Origin: Malania oleifera
Taxonomy: Eukaryota > Streptophyta > Magnoliopsida > Santalales > Ximeniaceae
NCBI RefSeq assembly: GCF_029873635.1
Contig: NC_080422.1
Coordinates: 2,894,001 to 2,958,000, forward strand
Length of the DNA stretch: 64,000 nt
Direction: 5' to 3'
The translations under genes were made by a program, and so were the position numbers. The notes below the pieces were generated by a model. The model was not told the DNA's origin, did not search any database, and saw nothing but the letters and a program-made list of their open reading frames with translations. The first letter of the stretch is position 1. Each line of letters starts with the position of its first letter. Below are positions 1-10,156 of the stretch, one piece after another.

Positions 1-1165
1 TCAGACAAAATTTGAAATTTATCTTGTGCTGAAATTCTTCTGAAACTCTTCTTTGCTCACATCTTTTGCTGGAGAGGAATTCTACAACTTTGGTTGATTG
101 AAAAAATCAAAGTTCGGTTCCGGTTGCAATTCCATTTCTCTTTTAAACGAACCATTGGTGACTTCTAAAAACTTTAGAGCTTCATATATTCTATTTTGCT
201 TTGGTTTTTTGAAGTACAATTTACATTTCAATTTGTACAACCAGCTCTAAATTTTGGGAGTATTTTTTGTACGTAGAATTTATATTATATTCTTGTAGAT
301 TGTGACGATTCCAGGTTTGCTGGATCGTTGGCTAGGCGAGGGATTATCGCTTAGAGAGGTGCTGCTCTAGCCTTCTGAAGGAGTGTATAAAGGTATTGTT
401 CCACCCGGTAAAGGAACAGGTTTAGTGAATCCTTTGGTGGTTTTGCCAAAGGCGAGGACGTAGGCTGTGTTGAAGCCGAACCTCGTAAAATCCTGTGTCT
501 CACTCTCTCTTTACCTTCCTCTTTATTTTCAGCATATTTATATTGCGTGGATGGTTTAAATTTGAAATCATACACACTACGTTTATTTGGAAATCAAACA
601 AACTTAAAGTTTAATTTTGATTCGGGTTGCGGAAACCGAAAGGGAGTACGTTGGTTAAACCATACTTTGCGGAAACCATACGGGAGTACGTTACTTGGTT
701 AAAACACCTAAAGAAAATTAACTAAGAGTTTATTTGAATTCTGAATTTTGGGAAAAGTGTGAATGTGTGGTTGTAAATCATATGAAAGAAGCAAATTTAT
801 TTTAACAAGCATATCATTCAACTACAAGGCTTGATTCATATTTATAAGGCATACATAAACAAACAACCATCCTAATTTCTTACTACTGTATATCTTAATT
901 TTGGTTTGATTGTTTGCCTTCAAATTGTGTTTGATTAGTTTGGATAGTGTGATTAATTGAAAGGTTGATTGGTGATTTAGTTGTTTAAGTGCTTGTGTTG
1001 TTGAATGTATAAAAGAAACCAAGTTATTGTGTGTTTGACAAATTAAACAAACAAGTAAAAGAATTAGATAAATAATAAAAGAAGTTAAGTATTTTTAAAA
1101 GGGATTAAAAAGAAAGTTTTTAAATTCCCAATTCACCCCCCTCCTGCGAAGCTATCCTAATTTCA
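1..1165 (+). repeat. 5' LTR of element A (3' half only)
   Basis: Matches 7790-8953 almost base for base. It ends TTTCA, two bases before the primer-binding site. It holds the R-region hairpin at 431-452 (arms CCTTTGG and CCAAAGG), then GAGGACGTAGGC and GCCGAACCTCGTAAA, which recur in other copia LTRs of this window. The promoter half is outside the window. The short reading frames inside it (351-575, 822-1022) recur in the 3' LTR and are not genes. Confidence 0.92.
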
Positions 1166-1167
1166 AT

Positions 1168-1179
1168 TGGTATCAGAGC
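1168..1179 (+). other. Primer-binding site, initiator tRNA-Met type
   Basis: TGGTATCAGAGC lies two bases after the LTR end. This is the standard plant copia site complementary to the 3' end of initiator methionine tRNA, which primes minus-strand DNA synthesis. Confidence 0.9.
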
Positions 1180-1222
1180 CTAATTATAGCAAAACCTAAC
1201 AAGTAGCTATATAAAGATCTAA

Positions 1223-2993
1223 ATGGCACAAATAGGCGTAGCTCCCTTTGGTGAGGGTCAATCCTCAACTAGACCACCAATTTTTTGTGGAATAAATTAC
1301 ACCTTCTGGAAGGAACGAATGAGAATCTATCTTCAAACGATGGACTGGAAGGCATGGAACGTTGTAACAAATGGAAATCTAATCCCCACTAAACTACTTG
1401 ATGGAAAAGAGGTACCTAAAGAAGATAAAGAACTAAACGATTCAGATTATAAAATGTTGCAAATTAACTCAACTGCAATAAACGCTTTATACTGTGCACT
1501 TGATGCAAATGAGTTCAATAGAGTAATGACATGTAAAACAGCCAAAGAGATTTGGGATAAATTAGAAGTAACCTATGAAGGCACAGTAGATGTTAGGGAA
1601 AGTAGAATCGATATGTTAACCAGTGAATATGAAGCCTTTAGGATGAACTCCGATGAAAGTATAACAAGCATGTACACTAGGTTCACCCATATCATAAACT
1701 CATTAAGTGCCTTAGGAAAACTTATTCCACCCATGAGATGATTCGTAAAATTCTAAGAGCACTTCCACCTATTTGGGAACCAAAAGCCACAGCCATTACG
1801 GAAGGAAGAAATCTTAAAACAACTTCCTTAGATGAACTCATAGGATCTCTTCTAACCTACGAAATGATGTTGAAAGAAAGAAGCACTGAAAACAAAAATA
1901 AGAAGTCTATAGCTCTAAAAGCTTTGAAAGAATATTCAAGTGAGGAAGATAATGAATCTAGTGAATTAGAAGATGAGGATTTAGCACTCATAACTAAAAG
2001 ACTTGGAAAATTCTTAAGGAGAAACAAAAAATTCACTAGAAAATTTAACGGATCAAAAGCTGAAAAAGGAGAAAGTAATAAAAAAGAATACAAAAACAAA
2101 AATGATCCTCCCACTTGCTATCATTGTAAAAAGGTAGGGCACATCAAACCGGAATGCCCACAACTCAAGAAGGACAAGAAGAAAAAGAAGCCTGCAATGA
2201 AGGCAACTTGGGATGACACTAGTTCGAGTGAATCGGAAAGTGAACCAAGTGATCAAGAAATAGCAAACATGTGCTTCATGGCGCATAACGAAGAGGTAAA
2301 CTCTTATTATTCCCTCTCTGAAGATTCGTGTAATGAATCTTGTAGTAATTCGTGTGAAAGTATGTCCTCTTACAAAGAACTTCAAAATGAATTACTCTTT
2401 TTACATAACAAGTTTATTAAAGTATCAAAAAGAAACATTAGTTTGAAACAACAAAACGAGGCACTTAAAAATCAACTTGAATCTACAAAACTTGTTGAAG
2501 AAGAAAAAGATTTAAAGATTGAAGAACTTGAGAAGAAAGTAGATAACTTATCAAAAAAATTAGCTGAGTCTCAAGTGAATGAAGATAGCAAGATTATGCA
2601 AGAAATAAATAATCTCAAAAATCAAATTCAAGAGAAAGAAAATGTCATCTATAACTTTACCAAAGGTAAGGATAACTTTGAAAAGATGGTAGGACAACAA
2701 AGGATGACAAACAACAAAGAAGGAATTGGTTATAATGGAGCCTCAAACAAAAGAAAGAAAAACTTGTATATGGGATATTTTGTAAATCAATCTAAATATA
2801 ATGCAAGTACTTCATCAACAAATATTCATGAGCACACCACATGCTACATGTGAAAAAAGAAAGGACACATAATGTTTAATTGTCCACTTAAGAAAAAGTA
2901 TACAAAAGTAAAAGATGAGTGGAAGATAAATGCTAAAAATAGACAAAATTTAAAGAAAATTAAGAAAGTTTGGGTTCCAAAAGTAACAACTTG
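1223..2993 (+). pseudogene. gag of element A, broken
   Basis: Encodes the structural Gag polyprotein that forms the virus-like particle. The first frame (1223-1741, 172 aa) starts MAQIGVAPFGEG and holds the copia gag core. After a run of four A's (1717-1720) the frame ends at TGA, and a second frame (1738-2853, 371 aa) starts in an ATGA overlap with that stop. The second frame carries a CCHC zinc knuckle (CYHCKKVGHIKPEC, about 2116-2157), acidic and serine-rich stretches, and a long Lys/Glu-rich coiled coil (about 2380-2660). A TGA at 2851-2853 stands at the second cysteine position of a second knuckle, and knuckle-like coding continues to the TGA near 2993. The related gag of element C reads through the A-run region in one frame, so the break here is probably real, though a recoding event cannot be excluded. 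Confidence 0.85.
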
Positions 2994-3026
2994 AATCATT
3001 TCTTGTAGGTTTGCTTTAGAACCACT

Positions 3027-3437
3027 CCGTCTAAGGATAAATGGTACTTGGACAGCGGATGTTCAAGGCATATGACGGGCGAAAAATCTAAGTTTACCTC
3101 TTTCACTCCAAAGGATGGAGGATTTGTAACCTTCGGTGACAATGCAAAAGGCAAGATCATCGGAATAGGTAAAATAGGTAAAGACTCTTCATTTTCTATA
3201 GATGATGTCTTGTTAGTAGATGGTCTAAAGCATAATTTACTAAGTATTAGTCAACTTAGTGACAAAGGATGTGAAATAATGTTTAAGAGAGAAAAATGCA
3301 TAATACGAGATTCTAAGAATCAAAAAACGTTATTCACTGCACTTAGAATGAACAATGTTTATTGCATAAATTTTGATAGTTTAATCTCTCAAGACATAAC
3401 TTGCCTAGCAGCCATGAGTGAAAATAGTTGGCTTTGA
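3027..3437 (+). pseudogene. Copia protease and start of GAG-pre-integrase domain
   Basis: The aspartic protease core DSGCSRHMTG is visible just after WYL at about 3041-3080, followed by the copia protease flap region and LLSISQLSDKGC. The protease matures Gag-Pol inside the particle. The frame continues into the GAG-pre-integrase domain and stops at TGA 3435-3437, after SWL and before HRRLGHAS, where the family has a tryptophan. The next frame begins immediately after and is in register, so this is one nonsense change inside pol. Element C has the same protease segment at 27356-27610. Confidence 0.85.
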
Positions 3438-6092
3438 CATAGGAGGTTAGGACATGCTAGCATGGATCTTATATCCAAACTCTCCAAAAAGAATTTAGTT
3501 AAAGGCTTACCTAAAACAAAATTTGTCAAAGATAAAGTGTGTGATGCTTGTCAATTAGGAAAACAAACCAAGAAAAGTTTCAAAAAGAAGAAACATATAT
3601 CAACTAGTAGACCCCTAGAACTCATACACTTAGACTTGTTTGGTCCTACTAGAACCCAAAGTTTAGGAGGAAAACAATACGCCTTTGTAATTGTTGATGA
3701 TTACTCAAGATACAAATGGGTGTTGTTCCTAACTAACAAAGAAGAAGCTTGCAACTCATTAATCACTTTATGTAAGAAGCTTCAAAATGAGAAAGGGTAT
3801 TATGTCTCAAATATTAGAAGTGACCAAGGAAGAGAATTTAAGAATCAAAATGTTGAAAATTTTTGTAATGAATATGGCATAAATCACAACTTTTCGGCAC
3901 CTAGAACTCCACAACAAAATGGAGTTGTGGAAAGAAAAAATAGAACCCTCCAAGAAATGGCAAGGACCATGCTTAATGAAAATGACCTACCAAAATATTT
4001 TTGGGCCGAAGCTGTAAATACAGCTAGCTATATAATTAATAGGGTTTCCATTAGATCAAACCTAAACAAAACACCCTATGAATTGTGGAAAGGAAGAAGG
4101 CCTAACATAAAGTACTTTCATGCTTTTGGATGTAAGTGTTTCGTCCTAAATAACAAAGACAACTTAGGAAAATTTGATGCTAAATCGGATGAAGGCATTT
4201 TCCTTGGATACTCCACAAATAGTAAAGCCTATAGAGTTTACAACAAAAGAACTCTAACCATAGTTGAATCCATTCACGTAGACTTTGATGAATCTAGCCC
4301 TCTTTTAAGAGATGTTAAAAATGAAGAAAAAGATTATGTATTCAAAAAGGAGGATGAGATAGAAATCAAGGAGGAAAATGAAATAATCAAAGAAAAGTCA
4401 AAAGATGAACTCATAGAAAATATGGAATTTCCAAAAGAATGGAAATATAAGAAAGATCACCCTCAAGAACAAATTATAGGTGAACCATCTAGAGGTGTGA
4501 CTACTAGATCTTCACTAAAGAACCTTTGCAATCATTATGCATTCCTATCCCAAAATGAACTTAAAAATATTGAAGAAGCCCTTAAGGATGAATCTTGGAT
4601 AGTTGCAATGCAAGAAGAATTAAACCAATTTGAAAGAAGTCAAGTATGGAAATTAGTACCCAAACCGGAAAATCATTCGATCATAGGAACTAAATGGGTA
4701 TTTAGAAATAAAAAGGATGAAAATGGTATAATCACTAGAAACAAAGCTAGACTTGTAGCAAAGGGGTACAATCAAGAAGAAGGAATAGACTATAATGAAA
4801 CCTTTGCCCCTGTAGCTAGAATGGAAGCTATTAGAATGTTGTTAGCCTATGCTTCCTACAAAGAATTTAAGTTATACCAAATGGATGTCAAAAGTGCATT
4901 CTTGAATGGATATATCAATGAAGAGGTATATGTTGAACAACCCCTTGGTTTTGAGAATATTGAAAATCCTAACCATGTATTTAAACTAACTAAGGCTTTG
5001 TATGGACTTAAACAGGCCCCTAGGGCTTGGTATGAAAGACTTAGTGGATTTCTAATTGAGAAGGGATTTTTAAGAGGAAAAATTGATAGCACCTTGTTCA
5101 TTAAAAATAAGGACAATAATATACTTTTAGTTCAAATCTATGTAGATGATGTAATATTTGGTGCTACAAATGAACATCTATGTAAAGAATTTGCAAAATG
5201 TATGCAAGAAGAATTTGAAATGAGCTTGATGGGGGAATTAAACTATTTTCTTGGACTGCAAATTAAACAAACAAAAAATGGGACTTTTATAAGTCAAACA
5301 AAATATATAAAAGATATGATACAAAAATTTGGTATGGAAAATAGTAAACCCATAGGCACGCCTATGAGTGCCTCCATCAGCCTAGACAAAGATGAAAAGG
5401 GAAAATCCATAGACACAAAGCACTATAGAGGCATGATTGGAAGTCTATTATATCTAACAGCTAGTAGACCTGAAATAATGTTTAGTGTGTGTATGTGTGC
5501 ATGTTTTCAATCAGCACCTAAGGAATCACACCAAATTGCTGTTAAAAGAATCCTAAGATACTTAATAGGCACAATGGACTTAGGACTATGGTATCCTAAA
5601 GACACTAGCTTTGAAATGATCAGTTATTCAGATGCGGACTATGCCGGTTGTAAGATAGATAGAAAAAGTACTAGTGGCACATGCCACTTCTTAGGAAGAT
5701 CTTTAGTTTCTTGGTTTTCTAAGAAACAAAATTCCGTGGCTTTGTCAACTGCTGAGGCCGAATATGTAGCAGCTGGTAGTTGTTGTGCACAAACTCTTTA
5801 CATGAAACAACAATTAAGAGATTTCAATTTAAACTACACAACTGTACCAATCAAGTGTGATAACACGAGTGCGATTAACATATCTAAAAATCCTATTTCA
5901 CACTCAAGAACAAAGCACATTGACATAAGACACCACTTCCTAAGAGATCATGTTCAAAAAGAAGACATAAATCTGGAATTCATCCATACAAATGACCAAT
6001 GGGCTGATATCTTTACTAAACCACTCTCAGAAGATAGATTTATAACCATAAGAAGAGAACTTGGCCTACTACATAGTAGAGAAGTAAACTAA
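3438..6092 (+). CDS. Copia pol: integrase, reverse transcriptase, RNase H (open frame)
   Basis: An 876-residue open frame from 3462, and the only long intact enzyme frame in the window's retrotransposons. Numbering from 3462: the rest of the HHCC zinc region (CDACQLGK, residues 27-34); the integrase core with D58 (LIHLDLFG), D121 (SDQGREF) and E157 (NGVVERKN), spaced D-35-E; the RT from about residue 390 to 640 with [21 protein letters not shown] and the catalytic YVDDV near residue 560; and RNase H from about residue 720 ([28 protein letters not shown]). All catalytic motifs look intact. It is cut off from protease by the stop at 3435, so normal polyprotein synthesis should fail, but the frame decayed little, in keeping with the near-identical LTRs. 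Confidence 0.92.
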   Translation, partial: HRRLGHASMDLISKLSKKNLVKGLPKTKFVKDKVCDACQLGKQTKKSFKKKKHISTSRPLELIHLDLFGPTRTQSLGGKQYAFVIVDDYSRYKWVLFLTNKEEACNSLITLCKKLQNEKGYYVSNIRSDQGREFKNQNVENFCNEYGINHNFSAPRTPQQNGVVERKNRTLQEMARTMLNENDLPKYFWAEAVNTASYIINRVSIRSNLNKTPYELWKGRRPNIKYFHAFGCKCFVLNNKDNLGKFDAKSDEGIFLGYSTNSKAYRVYNKRTLTIVESIHVDFDESSPLLRDVKNEEKDYVFKKEDEIEIKEENEIIKEKSKDELIENMEFPKEWKYKKDHPQEQIIGEPSRGVTTRSSLKNLCNHYAFLSQNELKNIEEALKDESWIVAMQEELNQFERSQVWKLVPKPENHSIIGTKWVFRNKKDENGIITRNKARLVAKGYNQEEGIDYNETFAPVARMEAIRMLLAYASYKEFKLYQMDVKSAFLNGYINEEVYVEQPLGFENIENPNHVFKLTKALYGLKQAPRAWYERLSGFLIEKGFLRGKIDSTLFIKNKDNNILLVQIYVDDVIFGATNEHLCKEFAKCMQEEFEMSLMGELNYFLGLQIKQTKNGTFISQTKYIKDMIQKFGMENSKPIGTPMSASISLDKDEKGKSIDTKHYRGMIGSLLYLTASRPEIMFSVCMCACFQSAPKESHQIAVKRILRYLIGTMDLGLWYPKDTSFEMISYSDADYAGCKIDRKSTSGTCHFLGRSLVSWFSKKQNSVALSTAEAEYVAAGSCCAQTLYMKQQLRDFNLNYTTVPIKCDNTSAINISKNPISHSRTKHIDIRHHFLRDHVQKEDINLEFIHTNDQWADIFTKPLSEDRFITIRRELGLLHSREVN

Positions 6093-6817
6093 AAGGAACT
6101 AGACTTAAAGAAATATCTACAATCTCTAAGATCACTTAGGGTTTGTCTCTTTTAAGTGATCAAAATTTGTTTTGGCATGTACTTCGATGTGTTGTATAAT
6201 TCAACACTGAGTTTGAATTGCTTTCCTTGTCTCTTAGGCTCATGATATGTGATATGCAGCATGCTACATGTGGATGTTTAAAAAAAAAAATTGGTATCTT
6301 TAAATTTATATTTTGGAAAATCTAAGCATCAAAATTACTAAGTTGAGCACCATATGCATGATTGAAAATTCAAAAATGTCACAACACATATGAAATAAGA
6401 ATGCCCAATTTGAAATATGATGTTGAATCTTGGCATGATTAAGGAGTATGTGGTCATATGTACATTTTAATGTTTACCCTTTTTGATTGATGTCAAAAGG
6501 GGGAGTAGTATTTGAGCAAAATCTTGGCATGATTGTAAGCTTGATGGGGATGATAAAGATTAAATTGATTAAAAGCATGATAAAGCATGATATTGATAGT
6601 CTGATATTGAAACTTGAGCATGTTGAGTATGATTAGAATGAAAAATAAAAGCGATAAGAAAATTGAGCAATGAGCATGATTGGACTTGAATTTACAAATT
6701 GTTAAAGAAATGTTTATCGTAAGGGGGAGTAGAATAAAGCAAGTTGTAAGGGGGAGATTTTTTATGCTTATTCATATTTTTTTGCTCCTCATTTGTCATC
6801 ATCAAAAAGGGGGAGAT
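6093..6817 (+). other. Non-coding 3' region of A with four polypurine tracts
   Basis: No reading frame of note. Holds four copies of an AAGGGGGAG tract: 6495-6505, 6721-6729, 6748-6758 and 6804-6817. The last sits directly before the 3' LTR and is the expected plus-strand primer. Several upstream purine tracts are a known hallmark of Sireviruses. Some Sireviruses carry an envelope-like frame here; this copy does not. Confidence 0.8.
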
Positions 6818-7273
6818 TGTTGACTTAACTGGAGTTTTCAATCCTATTTTGATGATAACAAAATGAAGGATGCTTTAACATATGATGTTAAGTGATGTGT
6901 TTTAGGTAAAAGAACTCTTAAGATTGATAAGTTGAAGCTCAATGTTAATCTAGTGAAAGCGCCTCAGAATATTGAAGGCAATGAATAACAAATAAAGAAG
7001 CTTAAGGGCAAGCAAACTCAAAGTCAAAAGTGAACCTCAAAAGGCTGAAGGAGGCTAAAGGATTTAAGAAGACCATTATTAGAAGAACTGTTGTAAGTAC
7101 TTCAAACTCAAATGTCATTTAGATATGTGAAGCTCTTATAAAATCAAAAGAAACTAAGAAACACTTTGTTTTAAAGAGCTTAAAACATGTTTTTGAAATT
7201 AAAGTGACAAAGGCCTTAACGGAAGGAAAGTGTTCAAAATAAAAAGTGAGTTTCTGATAAGCAGTGCACCTGA

Positions 7274-7365
7274 CAGATGACTGGCAAGTTAAAGGGTTTA
7301 ATAAAAGTATTCTGGGTTTAAATTTTAATTATGACAGATGACTGCCATGTCATGGCAGATGACTG
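7274..7365 (+). promoter_or_regulatory. Decamer array in U3 of LTR A
   Basis: CAGATGACTG occurs at 7274-7283, 7335-7344 and 7356-7365. The last two are joined by the palindrome TGCCATG-T-CATGGCA. The array lies about 370-460 bp upstream of the TATA box. Variants of this decamer recur in LTRs B, C, D and F. Role inferred as transcription-factor sites; no factor is assigned. Confidence 0.6.
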
Positions 7366-7430
7366 CCATGTGGAGCAAATTTTAGATCTCAAAGGGAAGC
7401 TTCTTGTTAAAATTTTGAATTTCAAAATTT

Positions 7431-7720
7431 AATCAACAATTTAATGTTTTTTTCAAAGTTTACCTAATTTGATATGGACAACATCTTTCAAAATTTAATC
7501 AACAATTTAATGTTTTTTCAAAGTTTACCTAATTTGATATGGACAACATCTTTCAAAATTTTGAATTTCAAAATTTAGTCAACAATTTTAATGTTTTTTC
7601 AAAGTTTACCTAATTTGATGTGAATGTTAATCTTTCAAAATTTTGAAATTCAAAATTTAGTCAACAAATTAAATGTTTTTTCAAAGTTTACCTAATTTGA
7701 TGTGGAAGTTGATCTTTTAA
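7431..7720 (+). repeat. Minisatellite upstream of TATA in LTR A
   Basis: Four tandem units of about 66-82 bp, starting near 7431, 7497, 7577 and 7659, each with AATCAACAATTTAATG, CAAAGTTTACCTAATTTGAT and a tail CTTTCAAAATTTTGAA. The array ends about 15 bp before the TATA box, so copy number would change promoter spacing. LTR E has an unrelated but similarly placed array. Confidence 0.85.
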
Positions 7721-7736
7721 GTTGCCTATAAATACC

Positions 7737-7744
7737 TCTTTGGG
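7737..7744 (+). promoter_or_regulatory. TATA box of LTR A
   Basis: TATAAATA in the context GCCTATAAATACCTC. The same context recurs in LTR E (33761-33768) and closely in LTR D (24252-24259) and the LTR fragment at about 9390, which fixes the likely U3/R side in each. Confidence 0.75.
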
Positions 7745-8911
7745 TAATAAAAAAACACAATACTAGAAAACACAAGAAAAGAGAGAAATCAGACAAAATT
7801 TGAAATTCATCTTGTGCTGAAATTCTTCTGAAGCTCTTCTTTGCTCACATCTTTTGCTGGAGAGGAATTCTACAACTTTGGTTGATTGAAAAAATCAAAG
7901 TTCGGTTCCGGGTTGCAATTCCATTTCTCTTTTAAACGAAACATTGGTGACTTCTAAAAACTTTAGAGCTTCATATATTCTATTTTGCTTTGGTTTTTTG
8001 AAGTACAATTTACATTTCAATTTGTACAACCAGCTCTAAATTTTGGGAGTATTTTTTGTACGCAGAATTTATATTATATTCTTGTAGATTGTGACGATTC
8101 CAGGTTTGCTGGATCGTTGGCTAGGCGAGGGATTATCGCTTAGAGAGGTGCTGCTCTAGCCTTCTGAAGGAGTGTATAAAGGTATTGTTCCACCCGGTAA
8201 AGGAACAGGTTTAGTGAATCCTTTGGTGGTTTTGCCAAAGGCGAGGACGTAGGCTGTGTTGAAGCCGAACCTCGTAAAATCCTGTGTCTCACTCTCTCTT
8301 TACCTTCCTCTTTATTTTCAGCATATTTATATTGCGTGGATGGTTTAAATTTGAAATCATACACACTATGTTTATTTGGAAATCAAACAAACTTAAAGTT
8401 TAATTTTGATTTGGGTTGCGGAAACCGAAAGGGAGTACGTTGGTTAAACCATACTTTGCGGAAACCATACGGGAGTACATTACTTGGTTAAAACACCTAA
8501 AGAAAATTAACTAAGAGTTTATTTGAATTCTGAATTTTGGGAAAAGTGTGAATGTGTGGTTGTAAATCATATGAAAGAAGCAAATTTATTTTAACAAGCA
8601 TATCATTCAACTATAAGGCTTGATTCATATTTATAAGGCATACATAAACAAACAACCATCCTAATTTCTTACTACTGTATATCTTAATTTTGGTTTGGTT
8701 GTTTGCCTTCAAATTGTGTTTGGTTAGTTTGGATAGTGTGATTAATTGAAAGGTTGATTGGTGATTTAGTTGTTTAAGTGCTTGTGTTGTTGAATGTATA
8801 AAAGAAACCAAGTTATTGTGTGTTTGACAAATTAAACAAACAAGTAAAAGAATTAGATAAATAATAAAAGAAGTTAAGTATTTTTAAAAAGGATTAAAAA
8901 GAAAGTTTTAA

Positions 8912-8997
8912 AATTCCCAATTCACCCCCCTCTTGGGAAGCTATCCTAATTTCTGAAATTAGGATAGCTTCCCAAGAGGGGGGGTGAATTGGGAATT
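8912..8997. repeat. Palindrome of two LTR ends, arms 42 and 43 bp
   Basis: Arm 8912-8953 is the last 42 bases of LTR A. After a single T at 8954, arm 8955-8997 is its reverse complement, differing only by one extra G in the G-run (seven against six). The LTR end is therefore joined tail to tail to an inverted copy of itself. What follows at 8998 is not the rest of an inverted LTR but a + strand copia LTR fragment. Confidence 0.93.
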
Positions 8998-10156
8998 GAA
9001 ACCCAACGGTTTGGTCGATTGACCAGTCTAATTCAAATGGCTCTGGTCAACCAAACGTCGCAAAATGGGAAAATCACCTTTGGATTTACAAGTCTAGTCG
9101 ATCGAACATGCAGTTCATTTTAGTCTCGGTTGACCGAACCTCTCAAAAAGGCTTCGAATTTACAAGTCCGGTCGACCGAACTCACAGTTCATTTTTGGCC
9201 CGGTCGACCGAACCCCAGGAACTTGGGTCGACCGAACTTGTCCTGGTCGACCGGCCCTCCCGGGTTGGACTTATTTTTTTATTGTGGTTAACTCGGTTAA
9301 ACGGGGTTAAAGTAATTAAAAATCATTAAAACTTTTCGAATTATTCCAACCATGTCCCTAACTGTTATATTTCAGGGGAAGTCTATAAATACCCCCTCAT
9401 TTGGAGTAATTAGAAAAGGGGATTAACAATCTTGATTAAGAAAAATTCTTTGAAATTCCCAAATCCCATAATACTCATTTTTAAGCCCCATTCACTCATA
9501 CTTACCTTCTACTATTGCCTAAATCTTTCGTAAGTTTGTTTTGAGTGTTTGTTAGCTTAAAAAGGGTTTGCTCTCTTTTGGTTTGTTATTGCTTGATATA
9601 ATTTTTCTAGAGAGCCAAACCTAAGTATTCTTAGGAGACTTTGTTAATAAGTCTATCTTAAGAAGACTTTGTTAGATCTTCTGAGATTGCACCTTCATTG
9701 CAACATCTTGAGAAACTCGTATTTTATTTTGGTTGCAAAATCTTTTCAAAATCATTTTCAAATATCTATTGTTTTTTATCTTGAAAAATATTCGAAGAGA
9801 TATTTGTTTATGAGTTAATAAATCTTTGTGGCAATATTCATTGAGTTATATCTTTTGCTAGATACAAATGATTAAAATTCTTTTTGCAAACCCAATTTAT
9901 ACGGTGCTTAAGCTTTATACTATTGAGAAGATCTGCTAGTTGAAATATATATATAAGGATTGTCTGATATCTTTGTTTGAACATTTATATTGAATACATT
10001 TTGTGATACAAAGATTATATTGGTTTGCACTCTCATGCACTGATTACATCGATTGCAAATATATTTGAGAGTTGATATATTAAACCACATTGAGCTTACT
10101 CATTATATCTTATTGGTGGTGTATGTGATTACACGTAACTAGGTACACATCTGCTT
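8998..10156 (+). mobile_element. Fragment of a copia LTR rich in GGTCGACCG
   Basis: Holds at least six copies or variants of CGGTCGACCG (such as 9127-9136, 9169-9178, 9201-9210, 9244-9253) upstream of a TATA box (CTATAAATACC, about 9390), the same layout as solo LTR D (23198-25671). Neither LTR terminus is present. It stops where the chromovirus LTR of gypsy 1 begins, consistent with gypsy 1 inserting into it. No coding sequence; the frame at 9108-9329 only reflects the repeats. Confidence 0.7.

Larger units (their letters stand above)
1..8953 (+). mobile_element. Sirevirus-type Ty1/copia LTR retrotransposon A
   Basis: Order of parts on the + strand: partial 5' LTR (1-1165), primer-binding site, gag, protease, integrase, reverse transcriptase, RNase H, purine-rich tracts, and 3' LTR (6818-8953). 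The integrase-before-RT order marks Ty1/copia. A long gag with two CCHC knuckles and coiled coil, an initiator-Met primer site and several polypurine tracts point to the Sirevirus (SIRE/Maximus) lineage. The first base of the window matches position 7790 of the 3' LTR, so about 970 bp of the 5' LTR lie outside. I counted about 15 differences over the 1.16 kb where both LTRs can be compared, suggesting a fairly recent insertion. It is nevertheless broken by a gag frame change and two in-frame stops. No env-like frame is seen after pol. No target duplication can be checked because the left end is outside the window. Confidence 0.93.
6818..8953 (+). repeat. 3' LTR of element A
   Basis: Starts TGTTGACTTAAC right after the polypurine tract and ends AATTTC at the palindrome centre (the usual final A is missing), 2136 bp. 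In order it holds three CAGATGACTG decamers (7274-7365), four tandem AT-rich units (7431-7720), a TATA box (TATAAATA, 7737-7744), the R-region hairpin (8220-8241) and the GGACGTAGGC / CCGAACCTCGTAAA block. It is the complete reference for the partial 5' LTR. Confidence 0.93.

Noticed and set aside
351-575. 74-residue minus-strand frame, also at 8140-8364
   Set aside because: Present twice only because it lies in the two LTRs of A; antisense to the R region and without protein features.
6093-6817. Possible envelope-like gene after pol, as in some Sireviruses
   Set aside because: No open frame of useful length and no signal or membrane segment on either strand.
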